A DNA stretch of 52,765 nt from Chromera velia (taxonomy: Eukaryota; Sar; Chromeraceae): contig JAHBMJ010000233.1 in assembly GCA_018398765.1 (NCBI GenBank), positions 1-52,765 on the forward strand, in the 5' to 3' direction. A program made the translations under genes and the position numbers. Positions 47,701 through 52,765 of this stretch are shown here, piece after piece. Below the pieces are notes generated by a model, which saw only the letters and a program-made list of their open reading frames with translations, was not told the DNA's origin and ran no database searches. Numbering within the stretch: position 1 is the stretch's first letter; each line of letters starts with the position of its first letter.

Positions 47701-49198
47701 ACACTCTGCCTACAGCACACTCAATTGTATGTCAACGCTGCGTCGCTGGACTCCGAACTCGACGGCAGACGTCGAAGTTGAACGGTGCATGGACCGCGGG
47801 TTGATTGTCCATGATCACCCGCAAGTCCTGTCTTCTTCTTCATCCAGTCTCTGCATGACTCTCTCTCAGACGCCCAGCCGTAGGCTTGCTGCTCTGCGGT
47901 ACTCGTCAATGCTTTGGCAGCTTAATTTGCGTTTCCCCCCCGTAAACTTACTGTGGAGACGCTTGCCCAAGATTGCATCCAGGATTGCAGCACCATGCGA
48001 GCAGATGGTAAAAAAGAAACAGGAGCGCATTCGTTTTCATACAACTGAGTCGGAGAGCACAAGGAGGCAAGCAGAAACGGCTTGACTGGATGAATAAGTG
48101 CGTGGACACAAGAATGTGGGAGTCAGAAAGTGAAGCTGAATAGATGAAAGCCAACACACAAAAAAAGAAGGGACGAAGAAAATAAACGAAAACGGACGAA
48201 AGGACGAAGCAACACACAAGCAGATGACAACAACATCCCGTTCTAATTCCCTTCCCCTCATTCCATAGAAAAAACATACAAGAAATGAATATGAAGAGGT
48301 TCGCAGGCAGGAAGGTGCTTCGACAAACGGTTTTCTGTCTGCCCCTTACTGCGTTCTTTCTTTTTTCCTGTTCCCCCCCTTTCCTCCCTTTCTTCCTTCC
48401 CTCCCTCCCTCCCTCCCTCCCTCCCTAATTTTGACATTGAATTTTGTTATCCTTGCCTGCCTTCTTTTTAGTGTAAATTCGGTCTTTAAAAAGCGGGGGG
48501 GGAAAGAAGAGCTCTGTCTTCTCGTTTCCCTGTAACGAATTCATTTCTCTCTTTTTGTCGGTTTCCCTTGGCCACACTTCCTGTTTCTGCGGCTCTGATG
48601 TTCGTTTCAACCAAAGACATGGTGACTCTGCACTTGATCAACCCTCCCTCTCTGTCCGTGTTGCTGCTTTCCTTGTCCTCGAAATCCCATAGAAAGAAGA
48701 AAGGAGAAAGAGAAAGAAGAAAGAAAGAAGAAAACAGCAAAGAAAGAAGGAGAAAACTGCAAAGAAAGAAAGAGAAAACAGCAAAGAAAGAAAGAAAGAA
48801 AGAAAGAAAGAGACGGAGGACCAACAGAAAAAGAACGACAGCAAAGAGAGAAAGGGAGAAAGATAAATTCGTGCAGTTGGGCAAATGGATACATCGATAC
48901 CCAGAGAGATAGCAAAGATAGAATGAAACCACGAAGAGGTCCAAAAGCGGAAAAGACACAGAGAAAGATGAATGCCCCTCGCCAGAATGCGTAGTACTAG
49001 TACCAGAAGTCAGTGAGAGACAGCCCCGACTCCCGGCCTATTTCGATCGCTCCTTGATTAAGTGATCAGTCGCCACCCCAGTCTCAACGGCATCCCAGAT
49101 CTCCTCTCTCTTGCATACCCATTAATTTCCCTGATTGCCCCTTCCCCGCTTGTATGGATGGCTCTTGTCTTGCGATTCGATGCTCAGTTCAGTTCAGT
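47701..49198. other. Convergent intergenic region
   Basis: This lies between the 3' ends of genes 5 (plus) and 6 (minus). It has a (CCCT)n run at ~48395-48425 and a (GAAA)n tract at ~48695-48815. A 118-codon plus-strand frame at 47729-48085 has no recognisable motif and is not called. The part next to 49198 probably holds the gene 6 3' untranslated region. Confidence 0.4.
48695..48815. repeat. (GAAA)n purine tract
   Basis: Purine-rich tetranucleotide repeat in the intergenic region; open frames across it are artefacts. Confidence 0.9.
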
Positions 49199-51296
49199 TC
49201 ACTCACTTCGATCCTCGATGGTCTTCTCAATCCCCAAGACTGCGCCATGTGCGGCTTTCTGGCAGTTCCTGACCATGGAGAGGTCCTCGGGGGGGAACAG
49301 GTGATACCCCAGAGCTCCTCCCACTGCGTCAGTAAACGCGGTGATCACGTCGTTGACAGGAAGGGGGGTCTCCTTCATGTCGATCTCGTAGAGTACTTCC
49401 TCGCCATCCAGGGCCTGCGTGCGGGTCCAGTCGATGCGGTTGGCACCCACGCTCACACCCATCAAGGGGGGATCCCCCGCTTTCGGCATCCCATACTCCA
49501 GCTAGACCTTGGAGCCGTCGTCATAGGTCAGCAGCAGAGCGTGATGCTCTGCGACGAAGAGCTGTCTCACCATAGACGGGAAGCCCGGGAGTTTCCCGCC
49601 CACAACCTGAATAGCCACGACAGAGCGACTGGGGTCCGGACGCTCCTCAGGAAAAGAGAGCTTCACAGGAGAGGGATGGCTCACGTTTCTCCCATCGGTT
49701 AGCGTCTGCACGGCAGCCTTGATCTCGGGCATGAGCTGGTCATTGACCACAGCGGCGATCACCCCTGCGGTGGCATATTTGAGGGTTTCCTCGGAAACAG
49801 AGCCCGTCTCGACAAGGGAACCTGTTACCTGTGCCGCCCCCACCTTAGCAGCTATCTTGATAACCTTGGGTGCATCCTTGGCGAGTTTCCCTGCACAACC
49901 GCCTGCGGCTGTCGCTGCAACGGCAGCCAGAGGGTCGCAACCAACGACTGCCGCCTCGGCCGCGGAGCTGACGAGCGATGTGGCTTGAGATGCGGTGGCG
50001 TAGCGGTCAGCAAGTGCAGCAGCGCCCGGTGCCTGCCTTGAGGGCATCGAGACTCTTTTTCATTTCGTCGTAGTAACCGGAGATGGCCTTGAAGGCGCCC
50101 CTCACTGCGCCGGCCTTGGCCTCGTTGCTGAGGTCTCTCCCCTTCTCACCAACCACCAGAGCCCCGGCAGTGCTCGTGATGGCGCCCAGAGCACTGTTGG
50201 CAAGAATGGCACCGGGAGCGCCGGTTGCCGCAAGGGGGGCAAGCATGGGGGCTACGATGACTGCAGCAGCTGTGGCGACTCCAGTCTTGGCAACGTTGAT
50301 CAGAACAAGCTGAAAAAGATCGAACTTCGCCTTTGCCTCCTTGGCAACCGCAGCTGCTTTTGCGATCGCTTCATTGCCGACCTTCTTCGCCTTCTGAATG
50401 GCGTCCTCTCCAAGCTCGACAACTTTGTCAATCCCGTCAGCGCCCTTCTCGATGACCTTCACAACGCCCGTCTCCCCGACCTCAACGATCTTCTCAATGT
50501 TGTCTTCAACGATCGGAACGAGGACCTTGAAGCCTTTCTCACCCATCTTGATCACCTTCTTGGCCCCGTCCTTGTCGATTTCCACCAGCTCGAGGAGACC
50601 ACTCTCGCTGCGGACCACTCTTCTGACACCATCCCCCACGAACTCGACAACGCTCTCGACCAGACCCTGCACATACAGGCAGCAGAAAGAAAACCAGGCA
50701 GCTTTCTTCCAATTGACCGTAACTCCCCACACGACGACCGTGACCAAGGGGACAATTCTCGTTCTTACAGATAAAGACTGTTGAAATTAGTGGAAGCACG
50801 TGGAAGCATCAGCATGAGGTGTCGACTTGTCAATACACAATGTGAAGTATGGAGAAGCGCACTGCACCGTCAAACAAAAGCAGCGAATTTGACAGTTCTG
50901 TGTTCACATTCATGCAGGCAAGGGTGCGCAGTGAAACAGTAAGGAGTCGATCAAAAGCGCAGAGAGGTGCGTGTGAGGAGGGATAAACATAAAAGGAAAC
51001 TAGAGGCAGAGAAGGGCAAACAAAGACAGACACGATAAGAGACTGCAGGAGAGACGTGAAAGTATGAAAAGAAAAAGACTGACCGATTTCTTCACCCTGT
51101 CGAGTCCGGCCTTCGCGGCATGAAGTCCCTTGTCCACTTCGTCTTTGACGGCATCGCACGCACGCACGCACGCGCGTTCCAGCATAATTATAGGTCAACT
51201 TCATCGTGCGGCTGAGAAGGGCACAAAAGACCAAAGCGAATTTGACACGCAGGCCTCCCAGAAGGCGGTAACTCGAAGGAAGGGATACACAGAGAG

Positions 51297-51330
<34 letters not shown>

Positions 51331-51415
51331 GGGGAGAGAGAGAGAGAGAGAGAGAAAGAAAGAGAGAGAACGAGAAAGAGAGCAAGAGAGAGAGAGAGAG
51401 AGAGTGAGAGAGAGT

Positions 51416-51452
<37 letters not shown>

Positions 51453-51835
51453 AAAGAACAGATTGCAGCGAGAGTCAAAGAAACAGAGAGGGTAAGACAG
51501 AACGAAGCAAGATGGAATTGGAAAGCACAAGAAAAAGAGAGAAAACAGGAAGGAATGAAACGAGGAAGCAAGGAAGAATTGAGGGAGCAAGAGAGGAAGA
51601 CGAAAGGAAGAAGGGGAGGAAGGAGGAATGGACGCGTTTGCAGAGAAACCGAAAACAGAAATCATTAACTGACGGAGTCTTCCACTTTATCGATGACTTT
51701 GTCAGTTTCCTTCCTGGCGTGCTCCTCCAGTTCCTTGGCCTGCTCCTGAAATCGTTGACCTTCTTCCTTGGCCTGCTCCTGAAGTCGTTTACTCTCTTGC
51801 TTGGCCTTCTCCTTGTATTTATCCAATCTTCCCAT
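49199..51835 (-). CDS. 11-residue amphipathic repeat protein with C-terminal domain; frame disrupted
   Basis: The model is complement of 51670-51835, 51084-51142 and 50666 down to 49199. It starts MGRLDKYKEKAKQESKRL. Two lesions interrupt exon 3: an apparent extra base near 50016 (in ACCGGGCGCT) ends the frame at 50007, and a TAG lies at 49502-49504. Reading past both gives ~563 residues. Residues ~10-190 are tandem 11-mers such as VIEKGADGIDK and VVELGEDAIQK, as in LEA proteins, synucleins and PAT proteins, which bind membranes or lipid droplets. A Gly/Ala-rich hydrophobic stretch follows (TGVATAAAVIVAPMLAPLAA). The C-terminal domain has EHHALLLTYDDGSKV and later MVRNCQKAAHGAVLG; His before an NC motif recalls permuted NlpC/P60 (LRAT-like) folds, which is a tentative inference. 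The lesions may be sequence errors or real decay. The exon 2 acceptor is the least certain. Confidence 0.65.
50325..50651 (-). repeat. Coding region of ten ~11-residue repeats
   Basis: Consecutive units include VVEFVGDGVRR, LVEIDKDGAKK, VIKMGEKGFKV, LVPIVEDNIEK, IVEVGETGVVK, VIEKGADGIDK, VVELGEDAIQK and AKKVGNEAIAK. One unit is ten residues long. The register continues upstream through exons 1 and 2 (EGQRFQEQAKE, VDKGLHAAKAG), which supports the splice model. Confidence 0.8.
51290..51452. repeat. (GAAA)n/(GA)n microsatellite
   Basis: Purine repeat in intron 1 of gene 6; on the gene strand it is a TTTC/CT tract upstream of exon 2. Confidence 0.95.
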
Positions 51836-52129
51836 TTTGAGAGCGAAGAAGAGAAACTGAGACGAACTGCTTAGGCAACTGATAAAATTTGGGGGATCCA
51901 CGGCAAGACTGACGGCTTGGTACACTTCAAGCACTTCTACTCTTGCGAAGCGAGTTGGTATGCTGAGTCAAAAGCCCAGAGTCCTCTTTCCTGCGCGGAA
52001 AACGAAGAAGGACGACTGAGAAAGAGACTTCGTGTTGAGGTCGATTTTATTTTTGTGGGTTGACACAGGACGCGACACAAGACCGTCACGCGCGGACAGC
52101 CGCTTTCCGGGCCAGATTGACTGCAATTG

Positions 52130-52285
52130 ACAGGACCTGCACCTAGAGTTCAGGTTCTCCCCGTTTGCACGGTGCAGGTTCGAAAGCCACTGAATGAAAA
52201 GTTCTTCTGTCTGAGTCTCACTGTTTGACGTACAGCTGAACCATGCATGCTGAACCTGCACCATACCTGCACCTGAACCGTATCC
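52130..52285. promoter_or_regulatory. Cluster of ACCTGCACC words upstream of gene 6
   Basis: ACCTGCACC or close variants occur at about 52135, 52253 and 52265, with the reverse form GGTGCAGGTT at ~52170. TTCAGG/CCTGAA words alternate with them. The cluster lies 300-450 bases upstream of the gene 6 start and may be a set of factor-binding sites. Confidence 0.4.
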
Positions 52286-52292
52286 TGAACTG

Positions 52293-52338
52293 CATGCATG
52301 GCCCCGGAAAGCGAAGCGCGCGGGGGGCACTTATATAG
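52293..52338 (-). promoter_or_regulatory. Shared upstream module, gene 6 copy
   Basis: On the minus strand this reads CCTATATAAGTGCCCCCC, then a CG-rich insert and CTTCGCTTTCCGGGGCCATG followed by CATGCA. It lies ~460 bases upstream of the gene 6 start and has a good TATA-like element. It matches the module at 40059-40094 upstream of gene 5, with four extra bases in the core. Confidence 0.55.
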
Positions 52339-52396
52339 GGGCCCGGGGCCCGGCCGCGCGGGCACAGGCTGTCACCCCTGGCTGCATGTGTGCCGG

Positions 52397-52412
52397 TGCA
52401 TGCATGCATGCA
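52397..52412. promoter_or_regulatory. TGCATGCATGCATGCA motif upstream of gene 6
   Basis: A 16-base TGCA run ~560 bases upstream of the gene 6 start, beside GC-rich DNA, as at genes 1, 2 and 3. Confidence 0.5.
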
Positions 52413-52765
52413 GCAGTGTAGAATAGGGGGCGGGCGGTCGCGCGGGGTGTCACCCCGGCCGGTCATCCCTATCTTTGGAATGTGAATCGCACGGAGAGGA
52501 GATGCATGAGGGGTACATTGTTGAAATTGATTTATTATCACGGTCTTGTATTCCTTCTATACATATATATCAATATCGATATATATATATATATAGCTGT
52601 GCAGTGTCTGTGGTACGGATGTGTCACTCTTTTTGGAAAGAAGTATCTGCTGTGAGTCCCTTGTGACCGTGCACGCTGGTAGACCGTCATGTAGGCTGTG
52701 CGTGTACCTGTACGGTGAGTCGTTGTAAGTTGAGGAATTTCTCTGTTTGGCGGCTACCCTTTCCG
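52413..52765. other. Unassigned end of window
   Basis: GC-rich sequence (52425-52465) passes into a short TATATA/ATCGAT run (~52560-52595). No exon is supported. Confidence 0.4.

Noticed and set aside
47729..48085. 118-codon open frame, plus strand
   Set aside because: No domain, no splice partners and no upstream motif; overlaps an opposite-strand frame of similar quality.
49154..49702. Plus-strand open frames opposite gene 6
   Set aside because: They mirror the GC-biased codons of the minus-strand gene and have no protein-like features.
52168..52181. tRNA B-box-like GGTTCGA
   Set aside because: No A box or cloverleaf could be drawn around it; it belongs to the ACCTGCACC repeat cluster.

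Overview
The window looks like nuclear DNA of an intron-rich alveolate alga, most probably a chromerid such as Chromera velia. The species is inferred. The signs are six split genes with many short exons, acceptors that are nearly always TGCAG, abundant microsatellites, TGCATGCA motifs of the apicomplexan/chromerid AP2-site type, and one protein with a two-part (signal plus transit) plastid presequence. There is no operon structure and I see no rRNA, tRNA, CRISPR array or intact transposon.

Layout. (1) 1708-6692, minus: an 11-exon gene for a secretory, single-pass membrane protein with a seven-blade RCC1 propeller. (2) 8325-9966, minus: a two-exon gene for a DUF501 protein with a plastid-type leader. 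(3) 10539-27826, plus: a 35-exon gene for a ~1,497-residue coiled-coil protein that I do not recognise; it faces gene 2 across a 572-bp shared promoter region. (4) 28755-35378, plus: a nine-exon gene for a Ser/Arg/Glu-rich disordered protein with a PH-like fold split over four exons. (5) 40450-46903, plus: a 12-exon copine-like (vWA) gene with a degenerate metal site and a Pro-rich tail. (6) 49199-51835, minus: a three-exon gene with 11-residue amphipathic repeats, a Gly/Ala-rich hydrophobic stretch and a C-terminal domain; it carries one apparent frameshift and one in-frame TAG.

Exon models were built by hand from splice sites and reading-frame phase. All six keep phase across every junction and give whole codon counts; gene 6 does so only after allowing for its frameshift. 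Gene 1 exon 9, gene 3 exon 18 and gene 6 exon 2 are the least certain.

Between genes, AT-rich blocks of about 0.6-1.1 kb lie just past the 3' ends of genes 1-5. GC-rich, palindromic stretches with TGCATGCA-type motifs lie upstream of the starts. Genes 5 and 6 share a ~36-bp upstream module in the same orientation relative to each gene. The 35.4-40.4 kb gap holds an ~870-bp homopyrimidine tract, some coding-like fragments and a short dispersed repeat.

The genes do not form one obvious pathway. The most interesting signals are the shared promoter module, splice donors of the form GTCAGT with tetranucleotide repeats growing from them, and several unusual domain combinations.
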